DNA from: a bacterium ADurb.Bin212
GTDB lineage: Bacteria > Patescibacteriota > UBA1384 > XYA2-FULL-43-10
Length of the DNA stretch: 51,280 bases
NCBI GenBank assembly: GCA_002070055.1
Contig: MWCM01000009.1
Location: 1 to 51,280, forward strand
Reading direction: 5' to 3'
A program made the translations under genes and the position numbers. The notes under the pieces are model-generated. The model did no database searches, was not told the DNA's origin, and saw only the letters and a program-made list of their open reading frames with translations. Each line of letters opens with the position of its first letter. The stretch's first letter is position 1. Shown here in pieces: positions 33,483-42,484 of the stretch.

Positions 33483-34529
33483 ATGACAAACAAAAATGCC
33501 AAACAACTATTAACAGGAAACGAAGCCGCAGTTCTTGGAGCAATTGATGCCGGAGCGGAAATAATGTTCGGTTATCCGATAACGCCAGCTACCGAGATTT
33601 TGGAGGGTTGGATTAAAACTGCTCAGACTAATAAAAATCTTAAGTATCTTCAAACTGAAGACGAAACATCAGCCGGCTTTGGAGTGGTTGGCGCCATTGC
33701 GGCCGGAGTCAAATCATTTACAGCCAGCGCTGGTCCGGGACACGTTCTTATGCAAGACCCCTTAAGTATGGCAGAAAACCTAAGGCTACCTTTTGTTGGT
33801 ATCATGATGCAAAGAGGAGGTCCATCTACTGGCACAGTAAATTTCTCACAACAAGAACTCAACCTGGCTGCTTTTGGCGGAAATGGCGATGGTTTACGTA
33901 TTGTATATTCAGCATCTAACGTAGAAGAGATGTATAAACTTACATTATTAGCCTTTGATACCGCATGGAAATATATGTTTCCAACTATTCTTTTGGGTGA
34001 TGGCTATTTGGGCAAAATGAGATCAACGGTAAACTTGCCAAAACCTATTCGGCCGATAAAATCGCATAAGATTCTGGCCGAGTTAAAAACCCCCACCCAT
34101 CTGAGAAACTGTTATAGTTCAGAGGAAGATTTTGGATTAAGGCTAAAACAGAACATTGGTGAATGGAAAAAAATAAAGAGCAAAATCGTTTTATCAGAAC
34201 GACACAATTTAAAGGGTGCAAAATATCTTATTGTGTCACACGGTTTGGTAGCGGAAGCTTGTCGTGATGCGGTCAACTTACTTAGAGAACAGAAAGTTTC
34301 TGTTGGCCTATTCCGGGCAATTTCTCTTCACCCACTGGACACTTTAGCGTTGACCAAGTCTCTATCTGGCATTAAAAAAATATTCGTTGTAGAATCCTCG
34401 TTAAACCAATTCTCCAGGGTTATTAAATATGAACTTTATCCCAACAATATTCCTATTGTCGAAATTTCAAGACCTGCTCAAGGTTTTACGCCTGACGAGA
34501 TCGCTTTAAACATTAAAAAATATTTGTGA
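33483..34529 (+). CDS. 2-oxoacid:ferredoxin oxidoreductase, alpha subunit
   Basis: A 348-residue alpha subunit (pyrimidine-binding and domain II of the thiamine-diphosphate enzyme). Typical segments are GNEAAVLGAIDAGAEIMFG, YPITPATEI, SAGPGHVLMQDPLSMAENL and QRGGPSTGT; the C-terminal half has the VSHGLVAEACRDAV Rossmann-like domain. Together with the next two genes it oxidises a 2-oxoacid and CoA to acyl-CoA and CO2, reducing ferredoxin. Three-gene versions like this act on pyruvate, 2-oxoglutarate or branched-chain 2-oxoacids; the substrate cannot be told, though linkage to pduL and the kinase favours pyruvate. Confidence 0.9.
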   Translation: MTNKNAKQLLTGNEAAVLGAIDAGAEIMFGYPITPATEILEGWIKTAQTNKNLKYLQTEDETSAGFGVVGAIAAGVKSFTASAGPGHVLMQDPLSMAENLRLPFVGIMMQRGGPSTGTVNFSQQELNLAAFGGNGDGLRIVYSASNVEEMYKLTLLAFDTAWKYMFPTILLGDGYLGKMRSTVNLPKPIRPIKSHKILAELKTPTHLRNCYSSEEDFGLRLKQNIGEWKKIKSKIVLSERHNLKGAKYLIVSHGLVAEACRDAVNLLREQKVSVGLFRAISLHPLDTLALTKSLSGIKKIFVVESSLNQFSRVIKYELYPNNIPIVEISRPAQGFTPDEIALNIKKYL

Positions 34530-34535
34530 GGAGAT

Positions 34536-35279
34536 ATGATCAATAACAATAACAACATGCCGAAGTGCTGGAGAAAGGTCACAAAACCTCACCTTTTTTG
34601 CCCGGGATGTGGTCACGGTATCACGTTAAAACAGCTAGGTTTCGCCATAGATGACTTGGGTATTCAACACAAGACTACTTTTGGAATCGATATCGGCTGT
34701 TCCCTTTTGGCTTGGAACTTTTTTGATATAGATACATTGCAAACACATCACGGCAGAACAACTCCGGCCATGGTCGGATATAAAATGGCTGCTCCAAATC
34801 GTGTAGTAATTGGCTATATGGGTGATGGAGGGGGATATGCTATAGGTCTGCAATCGTTATTACACGCGGCATTTCGCAATAATCCGATCACTACTATCTT
34901 GGTCAACAATGAAAACTACGCTATGACTGGTGGTCAGATGGCTCCAACGACAGAAGAGATGGGTGTTACGACCACATCTCCAAACGGCAAAGAAGTAATG
35001 TTTGGATCGGGCCTTCGTGGCGCAGAATTAGTTAGGAATATTGCTCCAAATAAAGCATATATAACCAGAGTTTCTCTGTCTAACCCCGAAGGAGTTAGGG
35101 CCGCCTTCAAAAAGGCTCTGAACAATCAAATTGAGAACAATTCTTTTTCTTTTGTTGAGGTCTTGAGTATCTGTCCAACCAACTGGAAGACCAACGCCAA
35201 AGATACCCTTCAAAGGCTAAAAGACATGGAATCTTATTACAAAGTCGGAGAATTAACCGTAGAGGAGAAAAATGAATAA
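34536..35279 (+). CDS. 2-oxoacid:ferredoxin oxidoreductase, beta subunit
   Basis: A 247-residue thiamine-diphosphate-binding subunit. FCPGCGHG near residue 25 is the conserved cysteine motif of the family, and the cofactor motif runs from MGDGGGYAIG to VNNENYAMTGGQ with the usual GDG...NN spacing. The PTTEEMGVTTTSPNGK loop follows. GAGGAG lies before the ATG, six bases after the alpha subunit gene. Its end overlaps the gamma-delta gene by eight bases, so the three are translated together. Confidence 0.92.
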   Translation: MINNNNNMPKCWRKVTKPHLFCPGCGHGITLKQLGFAIDDLGIQHKTTFGIDIGCSLLAWNFFDIDTLQTHHGRTTPAMVGYKMAAPNRVVIGYMGDGGGYAIGLQSLLHAAFRNNPITTILVNNENYAMTGGQMAPTTEEMGVTTTSPNGKEVMFGSGLRGAELVRNIAPNKAYITRVSLSNPEGVRAAFKKALNNQIENNSFSFVEVLSICPTNWKTNAKDTLQRLKDMESYYKVGELTVEEKNE

Positions 35280-36102
35280 AAATACTGATACAATAAAAAT
35301 TCTTCTCGCTGGCGAGGGAGGACAAGGGGTCCAAACCATCGCAAAGATAATAACAGAAACAGCGGCACAGGCAGGAAAAGAGGTGGCGTACATCCCGTAT
35401 TTTGGAGTTGAACAACGCGGCACCCCGTCTATTTCATTTGTGACAATTAGTTCCTCATTAATCAGATATCCTCGATTCGAGGCTGCTGATGTAGCATGCA
35501 TTGTAATATCCCGCGCAATCAATAAATCTGCTAATTATATTTCTCCAAATACCGAAATAATTTTTGACAGCTCTACTGTCGATACGAAGAAATTTCCAAA
35601 AACATTCATGAAATTCAAGGGCCTACAAGCCACGAAAATTGCAGCCGAAAAGTTCGGTCAAAAATCATTTAATATGATAATTTTAGGATTACTGGCGAAA
35701 AAACTCGGTTTAGACTTCGAAATTGTTTGGCAAGTTGCACAGCATAACCTCGCAGATAAATTGAAAGATAATTCGATCAAAGAGAACAATCATAATGCCC
35801 TGCAATTCGGTTACGAAGCCGTTTTGGAGGAATCGAAATTCCCAAAACCTATATATGAAACAAAAAAAAGTATCAGCATTTACAAGAACTCAGAAAAAAC
35901 TGCAATTATTGATCCGTCTTTGTGTAAAGGTTGTGGTATCTGCATAGAGAAATGTCCAGTAAAAGCACTTAGTTTTGGTGATGATCTGGGTGTATTTGCT
36001 TTTCCTGTGCCGAAAATCGACCTTGAAAAATGCATAATCTGTGGCAACTGCCGACGATTTTGCCCAGATGGGGCAATAGGCGTGGACAAGAATAGCAAAT
36101 AA
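35272..36102 (+). CDS. 2-oxoacid:ferredoxin oxidoreductase, fused gamma-delta subunit
   Basis: A 276-residue fusion. Residues 1-180 form the gamma domain, with GEGGQGVQTIAKII and FGVEQRGTPS. Residues about 205-270 form a two-cluster ferredoxin domain, with CKGCGICIEKCP and CIICGNCRRFCP giving two full Cx2Cx2Cx3C sets for 4Fe-4S clusters. In many organisms gamma and delta are separate; the fusion makes this a three-gene complex. GAGGAG precedes the ATG. It ends the plus-strand energy block and meets the convergent methyltransferase gene with no gap. Confidence 0.92.
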   Translation: MNKNTDTIKILLAGEGGQGVQTIAKIITETAAQAGKEVAYIPYFGVEQRGTPSISFVTISSSLIRYPRFEAADVACIVISRAINKSANYISPNTEIIFDSSTVDTKKFPKTFMKFKGLQATKIAAEKFGQKSFNMIILGLLAKKLGLDFEIVWQVAQHNLADKLKDNSIKENNHNALQFGYEAVLEESKFPKPIYETKKSISIYKNSEKTAIIDPSLCKGCGICIEKCPVKALSFGDDLGVFAFPVPKIDLEKCIICGNCRRFCPDGAIGVDKNSK

Positions 36103-36729
36103 CTATTTTATGGCTTCAATTTCGATATTTGAGTACCGGCCTTTGTTTCTCGGAACAATTTCAGCTCGAATAATATGAAATCCGGCATCGGATATAATCT
36201 GTTTTAGTTCAGGACATGTGTAGAAATATACTTTTCTGATTATTTTTGTATTTTCTGCAATAAATGGCACGTCGGTTAAACCCAAAATCGATTCATCATT
36301 ACTAAACCAAGAAGTTAATATAAGTTTGCCCCCATTTGATAAACTATTATACAAGCCCCGAGCAAACATTTTTTGTGATACTGGACTAGGAATATGATGA
36401 ATTACCGATAAGCAGATAATATTTTGGAAACTCCATTCATCTTTGAACTGACTGGGTTCTATTTGCTCGAATTTATGTTGTCTGAACTGATTTTTAGCAA
36501 AATGTAATAATGATATTGATGGATCAACGCCCAGATATTTATGGGGGGAGAAGAACTGAGCCATTCTGCCATTGCCACATCCGTAATCTAGGACGCTTTG
36601 ATCCTTAAAAATTCTTTGTGCAATAGCCAGTAAATCAGAAGATACTGATTCTCTAGTGCTTGAAAATTTGTCGGCAATCAGGTTATAATCTGATATTGTC
36701 CGATTAATCGTTTTTTGATCATCATCCAT
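36103..36729 (-). CDS. Class I SAM-dependent methyltransferase
   Basis: A 208-residue methyltransferase when started at the ATG at 36729; a longer reading to 36879 would run over the elp3 start and is not coding-like. The SAM motif is VLDYGCGNGRMAQFF, followed by YLGVDPSISLL, the ICLSVIHHIP post-motif and LSNGGKLILTSW. The arrangement resembles the Trm9/ABH8 group that methylates wobble uridine side chains. That would fit its divergent neighbour elp3, which makes the carboxymethyl-uridine intermediate, but the substrate is inference. Only 13 bases separate it from elp3. Confidence 0.82.
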   Translation of the reverse strand: MDDDQKTINRTISDYNLIADKFSSTRESVSSDLLAIAQRIFKDQSVLDYGCGNGRMAQFFSPHKYLGVDPSISLLHFAKNQFRQHKFEQIEPSQFKDEWSFQNIICLSVIHHIPSPVSQKMFARGLYNSLSNGGKLILTSWFSNDESILGLTDVPFIAENTKIIRKVYFYTCPELKQIISDAGFHIIRAEIVPRNKGRYSNIEIEAIK

Positions 36730-36742
36730 TGTAATTTCCAAA

Positions 36743-38332
36743 ATGAATAATATTGTCGAAAATTTTATTATTGGACTTTCGAAACATCCAAGGCTAAATA
36801 GTGATGTATTTTTTGCTGAGCAAAGAAAGTTTGCGAAAAGCAATAACCGTGGATTTTTTAACAAAGACGAATTAAACAAAGCTTACCAAAAATTGCTTGA
36901 TAAAAAAACCTTGAAGCCCAACCCTACTCTACTCTCCTTAATAAGAATGAAAAATACTCGTTCTCACTCAGGGATCGCGGTTGTAAGCGTTTTAACCAAA
37001 CCGTATCCATGTTCCGGTCGTTGCGTCTATTGCCCTACTCAAAAAGATGTACCCAAAAGCTATCTATCAAATGAGCCGGCAGTAATGAGAGCCATATCAT
37101 GCAAATATCATCCATACAGACAAACAGAGAGCAGGCTTAGCGCGCTAGAAGCAACCGGACACATAATTGATAAGATATCGATTAGAATAATCGGTGGCAC
37201 TTGGTCTGAATATCCCAAGAGGTATCAAAGCTGGTTTATCTCCCAGGTATTTAGAGCGTGCAATGAATATTATTCGAAAGAAAAACTTAGTCTATCTCTT
37301 CCGCACAACCAAAAAGTCAATGAGTCTGCAAACGTTAGAATTGTTGAGTTGTCCATTGAAACAAGACAAGACAGAATCAATTATCAAGAGGTAATAAGAT
37401 TACGCAATTTGGGAGTGACAAAAGTTGAGCTAGGAGTGCAATCGGTCGATGATAATATTTTACAAATGAACAGTCGGGGCTCAAGCAACGCTGACACAGT
37501 TCGAGCGACTAAATTATTAAAAGACTATGGTTTTAAAGTATCGTATCAAATGATGCTTAACCTTCTGGGTGCAAATCCAGCTTCAGATATTAACGTATTT
37601 AAAACAATATTTAGCCAACAAGATTATAGGCCGGATCATTTGAAAATATATCCTTTGGCATTGGTTAAAAACAGCAAATTGTATAAACATTATGTAAATG
37701 GCAACTTTCAACCATACGATAGGAATACTCTCATTAAAACAATCTCAACAATCAAAAGTATAGTGCCGGAGTATTGCCGTATCGAAAGGGTGATAAGAGA
37801 TATTCCAGCCGAAGTGATAGTTAAAGGAGGCGCTAAATCATCAAACCTGCGTCAGGAAGTTCAGCAAAAGATGAAAAGATTGGCCATTAGCTGTAGGTGT
37901 ATTCGTTGTAGGGAAATTAAAGATCAAACGCCACTCGGAATTGACCGTCTCTACATTAATGAATATTTAGCGTCCGATAGTCAGGAATATTTTATCTCAA
38001 TTGAGTCAGGAACTAACACTAAGCAGTTACGTGGTTTTTTACGATTGAGAAAAGTTAATGAAAACACAAACATGCTGGTTGGGGCTTGCTATATGGTAAG
38101 AGAATTGCACGTCTATGGTCCGACTGTTGCCATTGGGGAAACGGATGCATTGGCATCTCAACACAAAGGAATTGGTAAGCGGCTTGTGACGGTAGCGGAG
38201 CAAATTGCCCTTGAAGACGGTGCTAAAAAGATTTGTGTAATTGCCGGTATAGGAGTAAGAAAATATTTTAAAAAGTTAGGATATAAATTAGTCAACACAT
38301 ATATGACTAAAGATCTGAAGCCAGATACATGA
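36743..38332 (+). CDS. elp3: Elp3-type tRNA uridine-34 modification enzyme (radical SAM/GNAT)
   Basis: A 529-residue two-domain enzyme that builds carboxymethyl-type groups on wobble uridine of tRNA. The radical SAM domain has its cluster cysteines at 90, 94 and 97 (CSGRCVYCP), then VELSIETRQD, LGVTKVELGVQSVDD and the KIYPLALVKNSKLY segment. A Cys-rich linker (SCRCIRCREI) precedes the C-terminal GNAT acetyltransferase domain with HKGIGKRLVTVAE and FKKLGYKLV. Elp3 is archaeal and eukaryotic in origin but is known in some bacteria, where it works without the rest of Elongator. Its last 26 bases overlap the convergent C39 protease gene. Confidence 0.93.
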   Translation: MNNIVENFIIGLSKHPRLNSDVFFAEQRKFAKSNNRGFFNKDELNKAYQKLLDKKTLKPNPTLLSLIRMKNTRSHSGIAVVSVLTKPYPCSGRCVYCPTQKDVPKSYLSNEPAVMRAISCKYHPYRQTESRLSALEATGHIIDKISIRIIGGTWSEYPKRYQSWFISQVFRACNEYYSKEKLSLSLPHNQKVNESANVRIVELSIETRQDRINYQEVIRLRNLGVTKVELGVQSVDDNILQMNSRGSSNADTVRATKLLKDYGFKVSYQMMLNLLGANPASDINVFKTIFSQQDYRPDHLKIYPLALVKNSKLYKHYVNGNFQPYDRNTLIKTISTIKSIVPEYCRIERVIRDIPAEVIVKGGAKSSNLRQEVQQKMKRLAISCRCIRCREIKDQTPLGIDRLYINEYLASDSQEYFISIESGTNTKQLRGFLRLRKVNENTNMLVGACYMVRELHVYGPTVAIGETDALASQHKGIGKRLVTVAEQIALEDGAKKICVIAGIGVRKYFKKLGYKLVNTYMTKDLKPDT

Positions 38333-39086
38333 TATTTTTTTCACCCAAGTTGATGTCTTCCCTGTTGTAGTCATGTAGCGCATTAAATAACACCTCGTTA
38401 GTGTAATAGTATTTCTCTCCTTTTCTTGTGCCCGGGTCATTGGTGATAAATCCTTTGTCGTCATAACCAACAATCAAAAGCATATGGTAGTTTGGCCCTC
38501 CATTGCGAAAGTTTGGATTATTGAGCTTTTTGCCTGCCATTCCTGCAATAATGGGAGAATTGTTATAATATATCGACTCTTTGATCTCCTGCCATGAGGC
38601 AACCGATTTTACCTGCAATCCTCTCAGACCATATTTATTCTTTGCTATTTCACTGAGCTCTTGGAGGGTAATACTATTTTGATAACCTTGAACAACTTGA
38701 TACTCAACCATTTCACTAATCAGTCTATCGGCTTCATCTTTTAAAACCGTATGCTTATTTTCGTGCCAAGCGTTTAGCATCAAAAATGATGCCTCTTCAC
38801 AGGCATCTTCGTGGAGAGCATCCCATAATCCATAAGGGGCCTGTGAGAAGAATGGCACTTCTAATTCAAAATTTTGAGGAATATCAACTTTGACAGTTTC
38901 TATCGGTGCAGGAACATTTTCAGATATTTCGGATATTTCGGTGTTGGTTTGTAATATTTTGTGCTTGGACAAATAGCTAAAACCGCTGTTGTTTAGCTCG
39001 AAGTTAAGGGCAAAAACAGCAAAAATTATAATGACAAATAGTAAACAAATTAGTAAAATTACGGTAGTTTTGTTACTTATCTTCAT
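38307..39086 (-). CDS. Membrane-anchored C39-like cysteine peptidase
   Basis: A 259-residue protein with an N-terminal membrane segment (about 8-28), a linker and a papain-like C39 family 2 domain from about residue 75. The likely catalytic Cys is residue 96 in EDACEEASFLML, the His is residue 201 in NYHMLLIVGYDD, and Asp217 in NDPGT completes the set. The domain starts with VPFFSQAPYG, the usual opening of this family. It probably acts outside the cell, but its substrate is unknown. Translation is coupled to a tiny upstream membrane gene whose stop overlaps its start. Confidence 0.85.
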   Translation of the reverse strand: MKISNKTTVILLICLLFVIIIFAVFALNFELNNSGFSYLSKHKILQTNTEISEISENVPAPIETVKVDIPQNFELEVPFFSQAPYGLWDALHEDACEEASFLMLNAWHENKHTVLKDEADRLISEMVEYQVVQGYQNSITLQELSEIAKNKYGLRGLQVKSVASWQEIKESIYYNNSPIIAGMAGKKLNNPNFRNGGPNYHMLLIVGYDDKGFITNDPGTRKGEKYYYTNEVLFNALHDYNREDINLGEKNIMYLASDL

Positions 39087-39213
39087 TTTGTTTTTGTCTA
39101 TTCTTAAGTAGCACTATAGACAAAATTATTGCAGGAAAGCCCAAAACCGCTACCGCTATAGACATTAGAAGCGCAATCAGAAGTTCGTTAGATTGCAAAA
39201 CAACTCCCTCCAT
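39073..39213 (-). CDS. Small single-pass membrane protein, about 41-46 residues
   Basis: A reading frame between the cyclophilin and C39 genes, with one long hydrophobic segment (LLIALLMSIAVAVLGFPA and onward) and a Lys/Arg/Gln-rich tail. It may start at the ATG at 39213 or, more likely, at the TTG at 39198, because GGAGGGAG lies eight bases before that TTG. Its stop codon lies inside the first codons of the C39 gene, an overlap of 14 bases in another frame, which suggests translational coupling. I do not recognise a family. Confidence 0.6.
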   Translation of the reverse strand: MEGVVLQSNELLIALLMSIAVAVLGFPAIILSIVLLKNRQKQNEDK

Positions 39214-39216
39214 ATT

Positions 39217-39834
39217 TTAGCCAATTGGTTCGATGACAATCGAGTTTATTTTATCATCAATCTCAATAGACGATACCACATCCATGCCTGAAATTACTTT
39301 ACCGAATAAATTATATTGTTTGGGTAGTGAGAGTTGATCTTCTAAACAGATAAAAAACTGACTTCCGTTTGTGTCCGGTCCCGAGTTTGCCATTGCTAGA
39401 GATCCCTTAACGTAATCTCCTAAAACCTCTTCATCTTCAAAACTATATCCTGGCCCACCTGTGCCATTACCGTTTGGGTCGCCACCTTGAATCACAAAAC
39501 CCGGTACTACACGATGAAATGTTAAACCGTCGTAAAATTTGTTTTCAACCAGATAAACAAAATTGCTAACAGTTAACGGTGCTTTGTCTGCAAAAAGTTC
39601 GAGTTCGATTAAACCCTTTTCCGTGTTAAGAACAGCCTTTTTGTTAAATATGCGTTCATCGGCCAAACGACCGGGGAATTCTAAATTACTGCTATTTTTC
39701 ATATTTTCTTCTCCATCATTAGTTTGCTCCTGATCTGATTCAACAACCGGACCAACCGCCTTTTCCGGCCTAAAAACGAAATACAAAACAACTGCTGCAA
39801 CAACCAACAGAACGGGAAGTATGGATTTCTTCAT
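39217..39834 (-). CDS. Membrane-anchored cyclophilin-type peptidyl-prolyl isomerase
   Basis: The protein has 205 residues from the ATG at 39834, which has GGAGGGGAGAAGG upstream; the reading frame extends further but without a ribosome site. A membrane anchor (about 3-22) precedes the cyclophilin domain (about 60-205), with FHRVVPGFVIQGGDP carrying the catalytic Arg, MANSGPDTNGSQFFI, and FGKVISGMDVV. It should help fold exported proteins outside the membrane. A divergent extended -10 (TG-c-TATAAT, 39883-39875) serves as its promoter and leads an operon with the small membrane gene and the C39 peptidase. Confidence 0.92.
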   Translation of the reverse strand: MKKSILPVLLVVAAVVLYFVFRPEKAVGPVVESDQEQTNDGEENMKNSSNLEFPGRLADERIFNKKAVLNTEKGLIELELFADKAPLTVSNFVYLVENKFYDGLTFHRVVPGFVIQGGDPNGNGTGGPGYSFEDEEVLGDYVKGSLAMANSGPDTNGSQFFICLEDQLSLPKQYNLFGKVISGMDVVSSIEIDDKINSIVIEPIG

Positions 39835-39874
39835 AAAAATCAGCCTTCTCCCCTCCTTACTATTATTTTGTATT

Positions 39875-39913
39875 ATTATAGCATAATTATTTTGATTGTA
39901 TATCTGATACAAT
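39875..39913. promoter_or_regulatory. Divergent extended -10 promoters
   Basis: On the minus strand TG-c-TATAAT (39883-39875) serves the cyclophilin operon. On the plus strand TG-a-TACAAT (39905-39913) serves the DUF2207 gene, whose GGAGG and ATG follow within 30 bases. Confidence 0.55.
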
Positions 39914-39939
39914 GGTAACGTCAATAATTTGGAGGTTGT

Positions 39940-41661
39940 ATGAAAAAAATATTTGTAACAATTGCGCTACTGCTCTCAGCAATGACTCCATTTTCTGTTT
40001 CGGCTCGTGACTCCAGCCAGATTCTTGATTGGTATATTAATGATTTTCATAGCCGCATAACTGTCAATCAAGACTCGTCTTTAGATATAGCTGAAAGAAT
40101 CACTGCTGATTGTGGTGACTTACCAGACAAGCATGGCATATTTAGAGTAATTCCTTATGTGTCGTATGGAGATAATGGCCAGAGATTCGAAACCCCGATC
40201 ACTCTTGAAAGTATTACCAATCAAGACGGGGTAAAATATGATTTTACTCAAACCAAAGATACACAAGACAAAACTATTAGTTATAAAATCGGTAGCCCCA
40301 ACCAAACTGTAAAAGGCGAAAATATATATATTATTAAATATCACGTTGAAAATGCCATTAGATTTGGAAACGACAAGTTCGATGAACTATATTGGAATTT
40401 AAGCGGGAATTTTTGGCAACTTGAAATTGACAGTTTCTCTGCCGAGATAATATTTCCCGAGCAATTTGACTCTTCTAAAGCCGAGGTTAACGTCTATACG
40501 GGCGACTTTGAATCAAACACAATCTCGAATTCATATTCTTGGCAATCAAATAATCTCTTATCTATTACTCCTTCTGATCCACTGAGTATTGGTGAAGGAA
40601 TAACTCTTTCGATCACTCAACCCAAAGGGCTGTTCAAACCGTATGTTGCTCCGTTTTATGTGCGTTTTTCTTGGCTATGGCTAATATTCTTGCCACTGTT
40701 ATTCTATTATTTCTGCTATAAAATTTGGCAAAAAAATGGCCGAGATCCAAGAATTAACCCAACGGTGGCACCCGAGTTTGAAATTCCTGAGAATCTTTCA
40801 CCTCTAGATATGGGAATGTTGCAAAACGATGGAAGAATAGACAATAAGTTTCTAACTGCTTCAATTGTTAATTTGGCAGTTAAGGGCAAGATTAAAATTG
40901 AAAAAATTGAATCGTCAGGATTGCTAAAAAGTAAAGACTACAAATTAATAAAAACCGAACAGACCCTCGACGGCGTTTCTCCCTCAGAGAAGAAACTATT
41001 TGATCGATTGTTTGGAAATAATAACGAGATTTTAACGTCATCTCTAAAAAACAAGTTCTATATTGAGATTCCCAGAATTCAAAACTCTTCTATGGATTAT
41101 TTGGTTAATAAAAACTGGTTAATTCGATCTAGCCGCTATTGGCAGACAGGTTTTATAGTCGCCGCAATTGTTCAGTTTGTTTTGGGAATATTTTGCATGA
41201 ATTTTGGAAAATATTTCGGATATTCTTTGATGATTTCTGCGCTAATAGTTTTTGTTTTCTCTTTTTTGATGACCAAAAGAAGTGAGGAAGGCGCAAAACT
41301 CCATAAGAGAATTTTGGGGTTCAGACTCTACATGAGCAAAGCCGAAAAATTCCGTCAACAGTTTAATGAAAAAGAGAACATCTTTGAGGCATACTTGCCT
41401 TACGCAATAATGTTTGGCATTACGGGATTGTGGATTAAACAGATTAAAAGTATTTATGGTGAGGAGTATGTGAACAACTACCATCCTTTGTGGTATGTGG
41501 GAGTAGGACAAATGTTCGATTTTAATTCTTTTAGTAACGATATGCAGTCGTTATCGTCAAATATTGGGAACACTTTGTCGTCGAGTCCTTCTTCAAGCGG
41601 TTCAGGTGGCGGCGGGTTCTCAGGCGGCGGCGGTGGCGGCGGTGGCGGCGGCGGATGGTAA
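39940..41661 (+). CDS. DUF2207 family membrane protein with Gly-rich tail
   Basis: A 573-residue protein with a signal peptide (1-22), a large external beta-rich DUF2207 domain (about 28-230) starting with WYINDFHSRITVNQDSSLDIAERI, a membrane segment (about 243-263), a cytoplasmic winged-helix-like region, two further membrane segments (about 403-445) and a C-terminal Ser/Gly-rich tail ending in a run of glycines and Trp. This build is the standard one for the family, whose function is unknown. GGAGG precedes the ATG. Its stop codon directly touches the stop of the convergent PHP gene. Confidence 0.88.
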   Translation: MKKIFVTIALLLSAMTPFSVSARDSSQILDWYINDFHSRITVNQDSSLDIAERITADCGDLPDKHGIFRVIPYVSYGDNGQRFETPITLESITNQDGVKYDFTQTKDTQDKTISYKIGSPNQTVKGENIYIIKYHVENAIRFGNDKFDELYWNLSGNFWQLEIDSFSAEIIFPEQFDSSKAEVNVYTGDFESNTISNSYSWQSNNLLSITPSDPLSIGEGITLSITQPKGLFKPYVAPFYVRFSWLWLIFLPLLFYYFCYKIWQKNGRDPRINPTVAPEFEIPENLSPLDMGMLQNDGRIDNKFLTASIVNLAVKGKIKIEKIESSGLLKSKDYKLIKTEQTLDGVSPSEKKLFDRLFGNNNEILTSSLKNKFYIEIPRIQNSSMDYLVNKNWLIRSSRYWQTGFIVAAIVQFVLGIFCMNFGKYFGYSLMISALIVFVFSFLMTKRSEEGAKLHKRILGFRLYMSKAEKFRQQFNEKENIFEAYLPYAIMFGITGLWIKQIKSIYGEEYVNNYHPLWYVGVGQMFDFNSFSNDMQSLSSNIGNTLSSSPSSSGSGGGGFSGGGGGGGGGGGW

Positions 41662-42456
41662 TTATTTCTCATGAAATCTGATAGTATTCGACCATAAAAG
41701 ACGGAATCCTTTTGGAATAAAAAACCAAAGGTATTTTAGAGCCGCAAGAACGCTCCATCCCCTATACATTGCTTGTGTTTGTTGATGCTTAATAGCATGT
41801 CTTAGATCATCAGAAGTTTTACCTTCAAAAATTGTATAACCACGACCTATAGCATCCAGTATGTGCGCATCGCTCGATCCTGTCTCGGCCCTAAACAATA
41901 ACGTTCTATTAATAAATGATGCGGCCAGATTTTCATCGGCCAAAGTCGGCGTCGAGTTAACGATTTCTATTGCATCTAAACCATGGTGATTGGCGATAAG
42001 TTCTTTAGCACCTATTCCATTCATCACCACCATATGATCATTCTTCAAACGAGTATGATAAAATGGATGGGCAGCAATTGAAATGCCACCCTGAGCTCTA
42101 ACCTCCTTTATAGCCTCACTAACGCTTTGATTGGGTTTAATAGCCTCTTTTATATACAGAGCAAGAAGATGTCCCTCCAAACAAGAGATCTCCTCTCCCA
42201 CTATGACTTCAAAGCGATATGCTTTACTCTTAGCCAAACCCTTTGCTAAAACCGCCCCCTCTATGGTGTCGTGATCGGTTATCGCAATTACGTTTAAATC
42301 GGTTTTATATTGAACGTACTCAAGAATCTCTTCGATACCAGGCTTTCCATCGGAGTAATTTGAATGTATGTGGAGATCGGCCCTGCCGAGTTTAACGCGA
42401 GGAGATATCGCTTTAATTATGCGGCTAGGGCTGTATTTGTTAATATCAATATCCAT
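41662..42456 (-). CDS. PHP-domain metal-dependent phosphoesterase
   Basis: A 264-residue PHP protein. The metal ligands are visible in DLHIHSNYSDG (His29, His31), ITDHDT, the GEEIS Glu, IAAHPFYH and SSDAHI. Family members hydrolyse phosphate esters such as nucleoside 3',5'-bisphosphates or phosphorylated peptide/DNA ends; the substrate here is open. A C-terminal hydrophobic/basic stretch (LKYLWFFIPKGFRLLW) may contact the membrane. GAGGGGAAG precedes the ATG. It follows the ABC transporter genes by 28 bases. Confidence 0.85.
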   Translation of the reverse strand: MDIDINKYSPSRIIKAISPRVKLGRADLHIHSNYSDGKPGIEEILEYVQYKTDLNVIAITDHDTIEGAVLAKGLAKSKAYRFEVIVGEEISCLEGHLLALYIKEAIKPNQSVSEAIKEVRAQGGISIAAHPFYHTRLKNDHMVVMNGIGAKELIANHHGLDAIEIVNSTPTLADENLAASFINRTLLFRAETGSSDAHILDAIGRGYTIFEGKTSDDLRHAIKHQQTQAMYRGWSVLAALKYLWFFIPKGFRLLWSNTIRFHEK

Positions 42457-42484
42457 TTATTCTTCCCCTCACCGCGAGAGTAAA

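Noticed and set aside
41600-41658. Simple repeat of GGC/GGT codons
   Set aside because: It encodes the Gly-rich tail that is normal for DUF2207 proteins, so it is not a separate repeat element.
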